NCBI GenBank assembly: GCA_028693285.1
Contig: JAQUVQ010000010.1
Location: 1-56,355, forward strand
Length of the DNA: 56,355 bases
Source: Smithellaceae bacterium
GTDB lineage: Bacteria > Desulfobacterota > Syntrophia > Syntrophales > Smithellaceae
Reading direction: 5' to 3'
Shown: piece after piece, positions 1-8,966 of the stretch
Numbering within the stretch: position 1 is the stretch's first letter
Layout: the number at the start of each line of letters is the position of its first letter
Program-made: the position numbers and the translations under genes
Notes under the pieces: generated by a model
Databases searched by the model: none
Told to the model about the DNA's origin: nothing
Seen by the model: only the letters and a program-made list of their open reading frames with translations

Positions 1-2
1 TC

Positions 3-416
3 GCCCTGCACCGCGATCTGGAATCCAGAATCAATGAAATGATTCTTAAAGAATATCCGGCCGAAGAATCCATTCGGGAAAAATTTCTTTACATGAACAG
101 AAAACTCCTGAAATATTTCATGGAACATCCCCTTCATTTTCGCTACATGGAGCAGTTTTTCAACTCCCCCTACGGAATGTCCCACCGCAAGGAACGGCTT
201 TTGGAGAAATCGGACAGAAACAGGATGATGATCGACATATTCGAGCAGGGCACGCGGCAAGAGATTCTCAAAGCCCTGCCGATGCCCGCGCTGTTTGCCC
301 TGGCTTTCGGTCCGCTGCCCTCGCTGCTGCGCGATCATATTTTTGGTTTTATTCATTTGGATGAAGAAATGATTGAAGAGGTTACCCAGGCTTGCTGGGA
401 TGCCATCAAAAAATAA
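3..416 (+). CDS. TetR/AcrR-family regulator, C-terminal part (5' end outside window)
   Basis: An open frame enters from the window edge and ends at 416; about 137 residues are visible. The helical, hydrophobic C-terminal segment (EKFLYMNRKLLKYFMEHP; FGPLPSLLRDHIFGF; EEMIEEVTQACWDAIKK) is typical of the ligand-binding and dimerisation domain of TetR regulators. The N-terminal helix-turn-helix lies outside the window. An internal ATG at 39 is unlikely to be the true start because the frame is open upstream of it. Only 15 bases separate it from the efflux adaptor gene on the same strand, so it is most likely the local repressor of the RND pump operon. The family call rests on position plus helical character, so it is moderate. 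Confidence 0.7.
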   Translation, partial: ALHRDLESRINEMILKEYPAEESIREKFLYMNRKLLKYFMEHPLHFRYMEQFFNSPYGMSHRKERLLEKSDRNRMMIDIFEQGTRQEILKALPMPALFALAFGPLPSLLRDHIFGFIHLDEEMIEEVTQACWDAIKK

Positions 417-431
417 AAACAGAGGTGCCGA

Positions 432-1628
432 ATGCAGATTTACGCCATCGCCTTACGAATGATCTTCATCAGTCTTCTCGCCGCGGGATTTCTCCTGAAC
501 GGCTGTTCGGACAAGGGCAAGGGAGGGCCCCCTCCCCCGACGGAAGTTTCCGTGGTGACCATTCAGGCAAAGTCCGTTGCCACCACGACCGAACTGCCGG
601 GAAGGACTTCGGCCCATCTGGTCGCGGAAGTGCGCCCCCAGGTGGCCGGCATCATCCAGAAGCGCCTCTTCTCGGAAGGCGCCAATGTCCGGGCCGGACA
701 GGTGCTTTTTCAGATCGATTCCTCCCTGTACCAGGCGGCGCTCGACAACGCGAAAGCCTCGCTTGCGCGCTCGGAAGCGCAGTTGTCCACCATTCAGCTC
801 AAAGCCGCCCGCCTGAAGGAATTGCTGGCCGAAAAAGCCGTGAGCCAGCAGGACTATGATGACGCAGCCGCCGCGCTGAAGCAGACCCAGGCGGATATTC
901 AGTTCGGAAAGGCCACCGTGGAAGCGGCCCGCATCAACTTGCAGCACACCGCCATTGGGGCGCCCATTTCCGGGCGCATCGGCCGGTCCAGCGTCACGGA
1001 GGGCGCGCTGGTGACCACGCACCAGCCGCAGCCCATGGCCACGATTCAAGAGCTTGATCCCATGTATGTGGATGTCACTCAGTCCACGGCTGAAATTCTT
1101 CGCCTGCGCCGCCAGCTTCAGGAAGGCCGCATCGAACACAGCATGAAGCACCTCGATGGCGTCCGGCTTCTGCTGGAAGACGGCTCGGAGTATCCCTGGA
1201 AAGGCGTCCTTCAGTTTCAGGACGTCACCGTCGATCCGACCACCGGATCGGTTGTCCTGCGCATGGTATTTCCCAATCCGAAAGGCATTCTGCTGCCGGG
1301 CATGTTCGTCCGCACGGTCATTCAGGAGGGAATCCGCAAAAACGCGATCCTCGTCCCCCAGCAGGCGGTTTCCCGCGATCTCAAGGGAAATCCTTTTGCC
1401 TTTGTCGTGGATTCGAAAGGAATCGTGCAGCAGCGGCCCCTCACGCTGGACCGGACGGTCGGCGACGCATGGCTGGCAACCTCGGGCCTGGAATCCGGAG
1501 AGCGCGTCATTGTCGAAGGTATTTTGAAAGTAAAGCCCGGCGCCCCCGTCAGAGCCGTTTCTTTTAAACCTTCCGCGAAAACGAACGGGAAAGGCCAAAA
1601 CCCGGCCCCGCCCGATCAGACCCGGTAA
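432..1628 (+). CDS. RND efflux periplasmic adaptor lipoprotein (AcrA/MexA type)
   Basis: This 398-residue membrane fusion protein links an inner-membrane RND pump to an outer-membrane channel. It starts with a lipoprotein signal peptide ending in LLNGC (Cys25). The usual order follows: a lipoyl-like half (VRPQVAGIIQKRLFSEGANV, with FQIDSSLYQAALDNA), an alpha-helical hairpin (about residues 95-165, LARSEAQLSTIQLKAARLKELL), the second lipoyl half (APISGRIGRSSVTEGALV) and beta-barrel/membrane-proximal domains (LLPGMFVRTVIQEG; VPQQAVSRDLKGNPFAFVV). The length is normal for the family. It sits 15 bases after the regulator gene and 11 bases before the pump gene, whose GGAGG follows this stop. The substrate cannot be told from sequence; hydrophobic drugs or solvents are usual. 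Confidence 0.95.
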   Translation: MQIYAIALRMIFISLLAAGFLLNGCSDKGKGGPPPPTEVSVVTIQAKSVATTTELPGRTSAHLVAEVRPQVAGIIQKRLFSEGANVRAGQVLFQIDSSLYQAALDNAKASLARSEAQLSTIQLKAARLKELLAEKAVSQQDYDDAAAALKQTQADIQFGKATVEAARINLQHTAIGAPISGRIGRSSVTEGALVTTHQPQPMATIQELDPMYVDVTQSTAEILRLRRQLQEGRIEHSMKHLDGVRLLLEDGSEYPWKGVLQFQDVTVDPTTGSVVLRMVFPNPKGILLPGMFVRTVIQEGIRKNAILVPQQAVSRDLKGNPFAFVVDSKGIVQQRPLTLDRTVGDAWLATSGLESGERVIVEGILKVKPGAPVRAVSFKPSAKTNGKGQNPAPPDQTR

Positions 1629-1639
1629 CGGAGGCGTAA

Positions 1640-4600
1640 ATGCTATCCAAATTCTTTCTGGACCGTCCCGTTTTCGCCTGGGTCATCGCCATCGTCGTCA
1701 TGGCGCTGGGCGTTATCGCGATCTATATTTTGCCCGTCTCCCAGTATCCGCAGCTGGCGCCTCCCTCCATCGCGATTTCATCCTCCTACCCGGGAGCCTC
1801 GTCCGAAACGGTTGAAAACAGCGTGACGCAGGTCATCGAGCAGAAGATGACCGGTCTGGACAATCTGATCTACATGTCCGCCTCCAGCGATTCGGCGGGC
1901 GGCTCCCGTCTGGAGCTGACGTTCGCTCCGGGAACGGACCCGGACATTGCCTGGTCCAAAGTGCAAAACAAGGTCCAGTCCGCTCTGCCCAGCCTTCCCG
2001 ACGTCGTCGAAAATCAGGGAGTGCAGGTCAGCAAATCCACACGGAACTATCTGATGATCGTCGGGCTGATTTCAGAAGACGGCTCGATGGACGGAACAGA
2101 CCTGAGGGATTACGCCAAGTCCAACCTGGAAAAAATTATGGCCCGCGTCCCCGGCGTCGGCGAGGTGGAGGTTTTCGGCGGCGGCTATGCCATGCGCGTC
2201 TGGCTCAATCCTAATGAAATGACGGAGTATCATCTGACGGTTGACGATGTTCTGGCCGCGCTCAAGGCCTACAATGTGGAGGTATCCGCCGGCCAGTTCG
2301 GCGGGGCGCCCGCCGTTCCCGGCCAGCGCTTGAACGCGTCCATCGTCGTCCAGAACATGCTTTCCACTCCGGAAGAATTTGCCGCCATCCCGATTCGGAC
2401 CAATCCCGACGGCTCCGTGGTTCGCATCCGCGACGTGGGACGAACGGAATTGGGAACGGAGATTTACGACATTCAGGTTTCATACAGCGGCAAGCCTTCA
2501 GCGGGCATCGCCATCCGCCAGTCGCCGGGCGCGAACGCGCTCGACACGGCCGACGCGGTCAAGGCGAAAATGGCCGAGATGAGCCGCTTTTTCCCTCCCG
2601 GAATGAAAGTCGTTTATCCGAACGACTCCACGGTCTTCATCAAGGTGTCCATCAATGAAGTGATCAAGACGCTCGTGATCGCCATTGTGCTGGTGTTTCT
2701 GGTCATGCTGCTTTTTCTGGGCAGCATCCGCGCCACGCTGATCCCCACCATCGCCGTGCCGGTGGTTCTTCTCGGAACCTTCGCCGTGCTGGCGCTTTTC
2801 GGCTTTACCGTCAACATGCTGACGATGTTCGCCATGGTGCTGGCGATCGGCCTGCTGGTCGATGACGCGATTGTCGTCGTCGAAAATGTGGAGCGCATCA
2901 TGACGGAGGAAGGGCTTTCCCCCAAGGAAGCCACGGCCAAATCCATGGAGCAAATCACCAGCGCGCTGGTCGGCATCGGTCTGGTGCTCTCCGCCGTCTT
3001 CGGCCCGATGGCGTTTTTTCCCGGCTCCACCGGCATCATCTACCGCCAGTTCTCCATCACGATCATGTCGGCCATGCTGCTTTCGGTGGCCGTCGCCCTG
3101 ATTCTGACGCCCGTACTGTGCGCCGGGCTCCTCAAGCCCGTCCAGGCCGGACATCAGCCGGCGGAAAACGCCGCCTCTTTCGCCCGGCCGTTTTTCCTGT
3201 GGTTTGACCGCGTTTTTTTCAGACTGCGCGACCGTTACGTCGGACTGGTCGGCCATTCGCTTTCCCGGAAAAAACGCTACCTGGTCGTCTTTCTGGTCAT
3301 CGTCGCGGTCATGGGCGTTTTGTTTCTGCGCATGCCCAGGGCCTACCTGCCGGATGAAGATCAGGGAATCCTGCTGGCACAGGTCATCATGCCCACCGGC
3401 GCCACGCTGGAACAAACCGGAGAAATCACGACGCAGATCCAAAAATACTTTGAGGAAAATGAAAAAGAAGCCGTGGAATCGCTGATGACGATCACCGGCA
3501 TCGGATTTTCCGGACGCTCGCAGAACAACGGCATGGTATTTATCCGGCTGAAGGACTGGCATCTGCGCGACCGGGCGGATCTGAAAGCGAAGGCGATTGC
3601 CGGCCGGGCGATGTTCGCCCTTTCCGGTATCCGCAACGCCATGGTGTTTACCTTCCAGCCTCCGTCCGTCATTGAACTGGGCACGTCCATCGGGTTCGAT
3701 TTTCAGCTCCTTGACCGCGGAGGGGTGGGGCATTCGGCACTGACGAACGCCCAGTACCAGCTTCTCGGCCTCGCGGCAAAGGATCCGCGGGTTGCCAAAG
3801 TCCGGCCCAACAGCATGGAAGACGTCCCGGAATACCGCATCGACGTGGACTGGGAAAGAGCCGGCGCACTGGGGGTTCCCATCTCATCCATCCACAGGAC
3901 GCTGTCCGCCGCCTTCGGCAGCGCCTACGCCAACGACTTCATTCAGGGCGGGCGCATCAAACGAGTGTATATTCAGGCCGACGCCCCGTACCGCATGCTG
4001 CCCAAAGATCTGGAAAATCTCTATGTCCGCAATACGCAGGGCCGAATGGTGCCTTTTGCATCCTTTGCCACGGGCCGCTGGACGTCGGGGCCGCCCCGGC
4101 TCACGCGCTACAACGGCTTTCCTTCCATCAACATCTGGGGAGAACCGGCCCCGGGACGCAGTTCGGGAGAAGCCATGCAGGCGATGGAGGAGGCCATGGA
4201 AAAACTTCCTTCCGGCTTCGGCTTTGACTGGAGCGGCCTTTCCTACCAGGAGCGGATGGCCGGCACCCAGGCGCCGCTGCTGTACGCCTTTTCCATTTTT
4301 GTGATTTTTCTGTGTCTGGCCGCTCTGTACGAAAGCTGGACAATCCCCATTTCGATTCTGCTCGTGCTTCCGCTGGGCGTCATCGGCGGCATTATCGCGT
4401 CCAGCGCGCGCGGGCTCGCCAATGACGTGTATTTTCAGATCGGACTCCTCACCACACTGGGGCTGACCACCAAAAACGCCATCCTGATCGTCCAGTTCGC
4501 CAAGAGCGGTCTGGAGCGCGGCATGGGGCTTCTGGAGGCGACCCTGGAAGGGGCGAAGCTGCGCTTTCGTCCGATCGTGATGACGTCGCTGGCCTTTGGA

Positions 4601-4897
4601 TTCGGCGTCCTGCCGCTCGCCATGACTACCGGGGCGGGCGCGGGCGCGCAAAACGCCATCGGCACCAGCGTGCTGGGCGGCATGATCACGGCAACCCTGC
4701 TGGTGGTGATTTTTTCGCCGCTGTTTTACGTTCTGATTGAAACGTTGTTCGGCAGAAAGCTGAAAACGGACGCGGGTAAAACCGGCGCGCCTTCTCTTTT
4801 TGAACATTTACGGCAAACCATTTTGACCGGACGCCGGAAGAAAAAATCAAGCCGTACGGATAAAGCGGATGCTTCAGAGGTTGAGCAACATGAATAA
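1640..4897 (+). CDS. RND multidrug efflux pump, inner-membrane subunit (AcrB/MexB type, HAE-1)
   Basis: This 1085-residue proton-driven pump has the AcrB layout: an N-terminal membrane helix (FLDRPVFAWVIAIVVMALG), a periplasmic pore loop (NSVTQVIEQKMTGLDNL), and two six-helix bundles separated by porter and docking domains. Proton-relay residues are present: the paired aspartates of TM4 (LLVDDAIVVVENVERI, D408 and D409) and the TM10 lysine (LTTKNAILIVQFAKS, K945). The start at 1640 follows a good GGAGG ribosome site. The C-terminus is about 40 residues longer than AcrB and ends in a charged tail. The gene overlaps the start of the outer-membrane channel gene by 8 bases, implying coupled translation. 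The HAE-1 class is secure; the substrate is unknown. Confidence 0.97.
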   Translation: MLSKFFLDRPVFAWVIAIVVMALGVIAIYILPVSQYPQLAPPSIAISSSYPGASSETVENSVTQVIEQKMTGLDNLIYMSASSDSAGGSRLELTFAPGTDPDIAWSKVQNKVQSALPSLPDVVENQGVQVSKSTRNYLMIVGLISEDGSMDGTDLRDYAKSNLEKIMARVPGVGEVEVFGGGYAMRVWLNPNEMTEYHLTVDDVLAALKAYNVEVSAGQFGGAPAVPGQRLNASIVVQNMLSTPEEFAAIPIRTNPDGSVVRIRDVGRTELGTEIYDIQVSYSGKPSAGIAIRQSPGANALDTADAVKAKMAEMSRFFPPGMKVVYPNDSTVFIKVSINEVIKTLVIAIVLVFLVMLLFLGSIRATLIPTIAVPVVLLGTFAVLALFGFTVNMLTMFAMVLAIGLLVDDAIVVVENVERIMTEEGLSPKEATAKSMEQITSALVGIGLVLSAVFGPMAFFPGSTGIIYRQFSITIMSAMLLSVAVALILTPVLCAGLLKPVQAGHQPAENAASFARPFFLWFDRVFFRLRDRYVGLVGHSLSRKKRYLVVFLVIVAVMGVLFLRMPRAYLPDEDQGILLAQVIMPTGATLEQTGEITTQIQKYFEENEKEAVESLMTITGIGFSGRSQNNGMVFIRLKDWHLRDRADLKAKAIAGRAMFALSGIRNAMVFTFQPPSVIELGTSIGFDFQLLDRGGVGHSALTNAQYQLLGLAAKDPRVAKVRPNSMEDVPEYRIDVDWERAGALGVPISSIHRTLSAAFGSAYANDFIQGGRIKRVYIQADAPYRMLPKDLENLYVRNTQGRMVPFASFATGRWTSGPPRLTRYNGFPSINIWGEPAPGRSSGEAMQAMEEAMEKLPSGFGFDWSGLSYQERMAGTQAPLLYAFSIFVIFLCLAALYESWTIPISILLVLPLGVIGGIIASSARGLANDVYFQIGLLTTLGLTTKNAILIVQFAKSGLERGMGLLEATLEGAKLRFRPIVMTSLAFGFGVLPLAMTTGAGAGAQNAIGTSVLGGMITATLLVVIFSPLFYVLIETLFGRKLKTDAGKTGAPSLFEHLRQTILTGRRKKKSSRTDKADASEVEQHE

Positions 4898-6284
4898 AAA
4901 ATGGCTTTTGATCCTGATGGTTCTTTTGGCGGGCTGCACGATGGCGCCGAAATACGAGCGTCCGGAAGCCCCGGTGCCGAACGAGTGGCCGGCAGGCCAA
5001 TCTTATGGGGAAGAGAAACAGGCATTGGAGACGACTCAACCGGGGTGGCGCGAATTTATCACCGATCAGCGCCTGCGGGAAATCATCGCCGACTCTTTGA
5101 AAAACAACCGTGATCTGCGGGTCGCGGCGCTGAACGTGGACAAGGCCAGAGCCATGTACGGCATCGGACGGGCCTCGCTGCTGCCTTCGATCAACGCCTC
5201 GGGCGTCTGGTATCGGGAAAGAATCCCGGCCGATCTTTCCTCTTCCGGCAACTCCGTCACCGCCGAACAGTTCGGCGTCAACCTGGGAATGGCCGCCTGG
5301 GAAATCGACTTCTTCGGACGCATCCGCAGCCTGAAAGACCAGGCCCTGGAACAATACCTGGCCACGGATCAGGCAAGCCGCAGCGCGCAGATTCTGCTGG
5401 TGGCCGCGGTGGCGCAGGTTTATTGGACGCTGGCGGCGGACCGGGAGGCCCTGAGCCTCGTTTCCTCCACTCTTTCGGCGCAGGAAGCGGCCTACAAAAT
5501 GATCCGCAAGCGTCATGAAGTCGGACTGGCCTCAGAGCTGGATCTGCGCCGGGCTCAGACCCAGGTGGATACGGCCAGAGGGGATGTCGCCCGCTACACG
5601 CAAATGGTCGCGCAGGATGAAAACTACCTGAATCTTCTGGTCGGCTCGCCGGTCCAAAAGGAATTATTGCCGCCGAATCTGGCCGGCGTCAGCCCGCCCC
5701 GGGATATTTCAGCCGGCCTCTCTTCCGAACCGCTTTTGCGGCGGCCGGACGTTCTGGCGGCGGAGCACCGGCTCAAAGCGGCCAACGCCAATATCGGCGC
5801 GGCCCGCGCGGCTCTCTTTCCCCGGATTTCGCTGACGACGTCCATTGGAACCGCCAGCGCCGAACTGTCCGGGCTTTTCAAAGCCGGCTCGGACGTGTGG
5901 ACCTTTGCGCCGCAGATCGTGATGCCGATTTTCGATCCCCGCGTCTGGTATGCCTACGACGTCACCAAAATCGAAAAGGAAATTTCCATCGCCCAGTATG
6001 AGAAGTCCATTCAGACGGCCTTTCGGGAAGTGGCCGACGCGCTGGCGGAAAAAGGCATGGTCAATGAGCGCATCGCGGCGCAGCAATCCCTTGTTGATGC
6101 TCTGGCCGTCGCCTACCGCCTCTCCGAGCTGCGCTACGAAAAGGGCATCGACAGCTACCTCTCCGTTCTCGACGCGCAGCGCTCGCTGTACGGCGCGCAA
6201 CAGGGCCTGATCCTGCTGCGTCTGGCTTCCATCAACAATCGCGTGGCCCTCTACAAAGCACTGGGCGGAGGCGCGTCTCCATGA
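4890..6284 (+). CDS. RND efflux outer-membrane lipoprotein (NodT/OprM type)
   Basis: This 464-residue outer-membrane factor forms the trimeric exit duct for the pump encoded upstream. I place the start at 4890 because this gives a textbook lipoprotein signal peptide (MNKKWLLILMVLLAGC, lipid-modified Cys16); an in-frame TTG 21 bases upstream would add a charged extension with no purpose. Two long repeats typical of the OEP family follow, with the helical-barrel motif AAWEIDFFGRIRSLKDQALEQ and the second-half counterpart EKEISIAQYEKSIQTAFREVADAL. Characteristic phrases such as RRPDVLAAEHRLKAANANIGAARAALFP are nearly consensus. The gene overlaps the pump gene by 8 bases and ends in an ATGA overlap with the next gene. 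Confidence 0.95.
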   Translation: MNKKWLLILMVLLAGCTMAPKYERPEAPVPNEWPAGQSYGEEKQALETTQPGWREFITDQRLREIIADSLKNNRDLRVAALNVDKARAMYGIGRASLLPSINASGVWYRERIPADLSSSGNSVTAEQFGVNLGMAAWEIDFFGRIRSLKDQALEQYLATDQASRSAQILLVAAVAQVYWTLAADREALSLVSSTLSAQEAAYKMIRKRHEVGLASELDLRRAQTQVDTARGDVARYTQMVAQDENYLNLLVGSPVQKELLPPNLAGVSPPRDISAGLSSEPLLRRPDVLAAEHRLKAANANIGAARAALFPRISLTTSIGTASAELSGLFKAGSDVWTFAPQIVMPIFDPRVWYAYDVTKIEKEISIAQYEKSIQTAFREVADALAEKGMVNERIAAQQSLVDALAVAYRLSELRYEKGIDSYLSVLDAQRSLYGAQQGLILLRLASINNRVALYKALGGGASP

Positions 6285-6718
6285 CGAAAAAGCGGCGCCC
6301 CTGTTCGGCAAAGGAAATCAAATATTTTCTGTTGAATCGGGTTCTGACGTCCGCCATTGTTTTCGTTTTGCGGATTTACGCAAAAACGCTCCGCGTGCGG
6401 ATCGAGGGCAAGGAAGAAATTCTGAAGCATCTGGCCGGCGGGGGCCGGGTCATCTTTGCCAGTTGGCACCAGCGCCTTTTCGGAGGTTTTTTTGTTCCGC
6501 GGTTTTTTCAATGGACGCCCTGCATCATGATCAGCCAGAGCCGCGACGGAGACTTCATTTCCAAAATCGTCTCCCGCCTCGGCTGGATTCCGGTTCGGGG
6601 CTCCAGCACCCGGGGCGGCGCGAAAGCATTGAAAGCCATGCCGCGGACGGCGGCTGGGGAAAATGACGAAAAAACGCAAACCCGCAAACCTAATTTGACA
6701 AATTCAACCTGGATCTGA
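6281..6718 (+). pseudogene. DUF374 lysophospholipid-acyltransferase-like gene, 3' truncated
   Basis: The first 115 or so residues match the DUF374 family, acyltransferase-like proteins linked to lipid A or phospholipid metabolism: SWHQRLFGG, ISQSRDGDFISKIVSRLGW and PVRGSSTRGGAKALKAM are family landmarks. Just after ALKAM, where the family continues with a DGPRGP-type block, the sequence turns into an unrelated, low-quality tail (PRTAAGENDEKTQ onward) and stops at 145 residues; family members are usually 200 or more. The start codon overlaps the outer-membrane channel stop as ATGA, so translation should be coupled to the efflux operon. The loss of the conserved second half suggests a broken gene. 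No continuation was found in the other frames up to 6868. Confidence 0.75.
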
Positions 6719-6868
6719 CACTCAACTGCGACGGGGAGCCGCTCTCTCTCACCAACTACCGGTTTATTGGGTTGCTAAAACAAAATGTGCGAAAGATTGT
6801 TGACACTACTCGAAAACAGACAACCGATGCTGAAATGTCAAGATTAAAGATTTGACCCCTTACCCCCC
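6719..6868. other. Junction segment with unrecognised coding-like relic
   Basis: This 150-base segment lies between the broken DUF374 gene and the J-domain gene. One plus-strand frame starting near 6707 and ending with TGA at 6852-6854 reads about 48 residues (including CDGEPLSLTNYRFIGLLKQN) that I do not recognise. It ends in a GTCAA...TTGAC imperfect palindrome followed by C-rich repeats (CCCCTTA, CCCCCCTTA). The texture resembles the edge of a repeat or a lost mobile element rather than a gene, but no transposase is present. Confidence 0.35.
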
Positions 6869-7594
6869 TTACCCTTTTCTCACCGGCACCGGCTGAATCC
6901 ATTTTTTGTTGTCGCCGTCGTAGTACCATTTGTCGGGAAAGCCGCGTCGGCGGATGAAGGTGGGATGATCGGCCCAGCGCAGGAGGTCCTGGTAGGCGGC
7001 GTGAAGCCGGCGAAAGGCGGCGGCCGTCCCGCCGGCATCGGGATGATGAATTTTCGCCTGGCGGCGGTAGGCGTTGCGGATGATCTTATCCAGATCGCGG
7101 GATGCGAGATCCGCTTTGGACATCTCCAGAAGCAGTATGCTTTCCGGTTTGACGCAAGGCGCCTTCATCCACCGGGGGCGCTTGAGTCCGTCGGCCATGG
7201 CCAGTCTTTCGGCCATCTCCAGAACGCGCCTTGAAGCCAGGTAGTTTCGTGTGGTCCTCTTTTCCTCGGCCCACCAGGCGTCCCCCAGCAGATTGCTCAT
7301 CCTGCCGAAATCATCGGCCGGCTTTGTCCCCGCCGTGCGCTTCGTCTGGAAGCGAAACACCTCCCGAATGCCGTGCGGAACCACGTCGAGAACAATCAAC
7401 GTATCCGTAAAATAAAATGTTGCGTAGCGCGTGTTCAGGGCCTGCAGCAGTCCGCTTCGCGTATTGAGCCTCTGCCGCAGATGCTGGCGGCATCGGACGG
7501 AGCAGTAGCGGCGCTTCCCGATGTTGCCTTCGCCGCAGGAAAGGCAAACGCCCTGGGGAAAATGATGGGCGGATATTTTGCTTTTGACCAGCAT
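6869..7594 (-). CDS. Zinc-finger and J-domain protein, function unknown
   Basis: This 241-residue protein has a clear C-terminal J domain (about residues 155-212): LDKIIRNAYRRQAKIHHPD with the HPD tripeptide at 184-186, then AAFRRLHAAYQDLLRWADHP. J domains stimulate the ATPase of a DnaK/Hsp70 partner. Near the N-terminus four cysteines (C17, C20, C31, C35; CLSCG then YCSVRC) look like a small treble-clef zinc finger. The middle has no motif I know. It lacks the Gly/Phe region and CXXCXGXG repeats of DnaJ, so it is a specialised co-chaperone-like protein, not DnaJ. It is the last gene of the minus-strand block, 60 bases after the carbonic anhydrase gene. Its final residues include an aromatic stretch (DKWYYDGDNKKW). 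Confidence 0.75.
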   Translation of the reverse strand: MLVKSKISAHHFPQGVCLSCGEGNIGKRRYCSVRCRQHLRQRLNTRSGLLQALNTRYATFYFTDTLIVLDVVPHGIREVFRFQTKRTAGTKPADDFGRMSNLLGDAWWAEEKRTTRNYLASRRVLEMAERLAMADGLKRPRWMKAPCVKPESILLLEMSKADLASRDLDKIIRNAYRRQAKIHHPDAGGTAAAFRRLHAAYQDLLRWADHPTFIRRRGFPDKWYYDGDNKKWIQPVPVRKG

Positions 7595-7654
7595 GCGTGA
7601 ATCAGCCGGCGGGTTGAAAAACCTTTCCTCCGGCCTTGACTTTCCTTCAATGAT

Positions 7655-8266
7655 TTACCGGGCCGCCAGGTATCCCCTGGCCAGCGCCTTGTTGACATGC
7701 AGAACGCCTTTGTTCATCTCCTTCATCGGATAATCGGCGGTGATCACGGGCAGCGCGTCGGCGTCGGCCTGGGTTTTGACCACCGATCCACCCGGCACAT
7801 ATCGTCCGTCGGCCACCCGGACGCCTATTAAAATAGCGCCCGGCTCAATGACGCAGTTTTTTCCGACAAAGGATTTAAAAACCAGCGCCCTCATGCCCAC
7901 AAACGTGTCGTCCATCACGACGGCCGGTCCGTGAATATGCACCTGGTGCGCCAGCGACACGCGGTTTCCCACATACACCGCGTATTTCCTGCCGTTCACT
8001 TCCATTTTATTTTTTTCCACGGGCTTTCCGTCCAGTTCCGTTTCCAGCGCGTGAATAATCACGCCGTCCTGGATATTGGAATCATCTCCCACGTGGAGCG
8101 GCTGGCCTTCGTCGCCGCGCACGGACGCCATCGGCGAGACCATGATGTTTTTTCCCAGTTCCACATTGCCGATGACCGCCGCCAGGGGATGAATATACGT
8201 GCCCTCCCCGATCACCGGCTCGGACACGGTCGCGCTGAAATCGGTTTTTACGTTTTTCTCAATCAT
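7655..8266 (-). CDS. cam: Gamma-class carbonic anhydrase, Cam type
   Basis: This 203-residue left-handed beta-helix protein closely follows the archaeal carbonic anhydrase Cam. The three zinc-ligand histidines are present with Cam spacing (H72 in IIHALE, H107 in SLAHQ, H112 in IHGPA). So are the two glutamates of the acidic loop that act in proton transfer in Cam (E53 in DEGQP, E75 in HALETE). Most bacterial gamma-class relatives (CamH, YrdA, CaiE) lack this loop, so real CO2 hydration activity is likely. No signal peptide is visible, so it should be cytoplasmic. The gene follows coaE after 82 bases. Supplying bicarbonate or CO2 to carboxylases is a reasonable inference, with a biotin ligase gene nearby. 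Confidence 0.88.
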   Translation of the reverse strand: MIEKNVKTDFSATVSEPVIGEGTYIHPLAAVIGNVELGKNIMVSPMASVRGDEGQPLHVGDDSNIQDGVIIHALETELDGKPVEKNKMEVNGRKYAVYVGNRVSLAHQVHIHGPAVVMDDTFVGMRALVFKSFVGKNCVIEPGAILIGVRVADGRYVPGGSVVKTQADADALPVITADYPMKEMNKGVLHVNKALARGYLAAR

Positions 8267-8348
8267 GCTTGCCCTCCGCTTCTCTGTAATAGGTCCGCGC
8301 CGGCTTGTCCGGAATCATGCGGCGCGTGCTGATGTTTCTCTTTTTTCT

Positions 8349-8963
8349 TCAAGGCTTCGCCCTTTCCCTGGCCACCAGATCTTCCCAGGCGGCCGCCACC
8401 TTTTTTTCCGTCTCCTTCGGATCGCATTGGTTGTCGATCACGATCGTCGCCAGCCGGATCTTTTCGCCTATCGGCATCTGGCTGGCCAGCCGCAGTTGAG
8501 CTTCTTCCCGGCAGACGGAATTGCGCGTCATCAGGCGTTCAATCTGGCATTCGGGCTCGACCACGACCAGAATCGTCAGCTCAAACAGGTGCTGCATGCC
8601 GCCTTCAAACAGGAGAGGCACGTCGGAAAAAACGACGGCGTGAGGGGTCTGCGCCTTGATCTTTTCGAGGCGGGACCACCATTCCTCAAACACGCGGGGA
8701 TGAACGATGGAGTTGAGACGCCTGAGCTTTTCCGGAGAGCAAAAAACAATGGACGCCAGTTTGCCGCGGTCAATGGTCCGGTCGGGCAATAGGATTTCCG
8801 TTCCGAAGCACTGCACGACATCCCGCCACGCGGGTTTTTCCGGCTCCTGCACTTCGTGGGCCAGCTTGTCGAAATCAATCAGATGACCGCCCAGGCGCAC
8901 AAACATTTCCGCAACGGTTGATTTTCCGCAGGCAATCCCGCCCGTTAATCCGACATTCAGCAT
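8349..8963 (-). CDS. coaE: Dephospho-CoA kinase
   Basis: This 204-residue enzyme catalyses the last step of coenzyme A synthesis, phosphorylating the 3'-hydroxyl of dephospho-CoA. The N-terminus MLNVGLTGGIACGKSTVAEM carries the P-loop; LIDFDKLAHEVQEP is the conserved substrate region and VVFSDVPLLFEGGM the family DVPLLFE motif. LVVVEPECQIERLMTRN matches the LID region. The length is typical. The start lies only 3 bases after the coaX stop, so the first committed and the last steps of CoA synthesis are encoded side by side. The residues after 185 include the usual C-terminal stretch VVAAWEDL-like (KVAAAWEDLVARERAKP). Confidence 0.97.
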   Translation of the reverse strand: MLNVGLTGGIACGKSTVAEMFVRLGGHLIDFDKLAHEVQEPEKPAWRDVVQCFGTEILLPDRTIDRGKLASIVFCSPEKLRRLNSIVHPRVFEEWWSRLEKIKAQTPHAVVFSDVPLLFEGGMQHLFELTILVVVEPECQIERLMTRNSVCREEAQLRLASQMPIGEKIRLATIVIDNQCDPKETEKKVAAAWEDLVARERAKP

Positions 8964-8966
8964 GCG

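Noticed and set aside
6719-6868. Insertion-sequence end
   Set aside because: Palindromic and C-rich ends hint at a mobile element, but no transposase, paired inverted repeats or target duplication was found.
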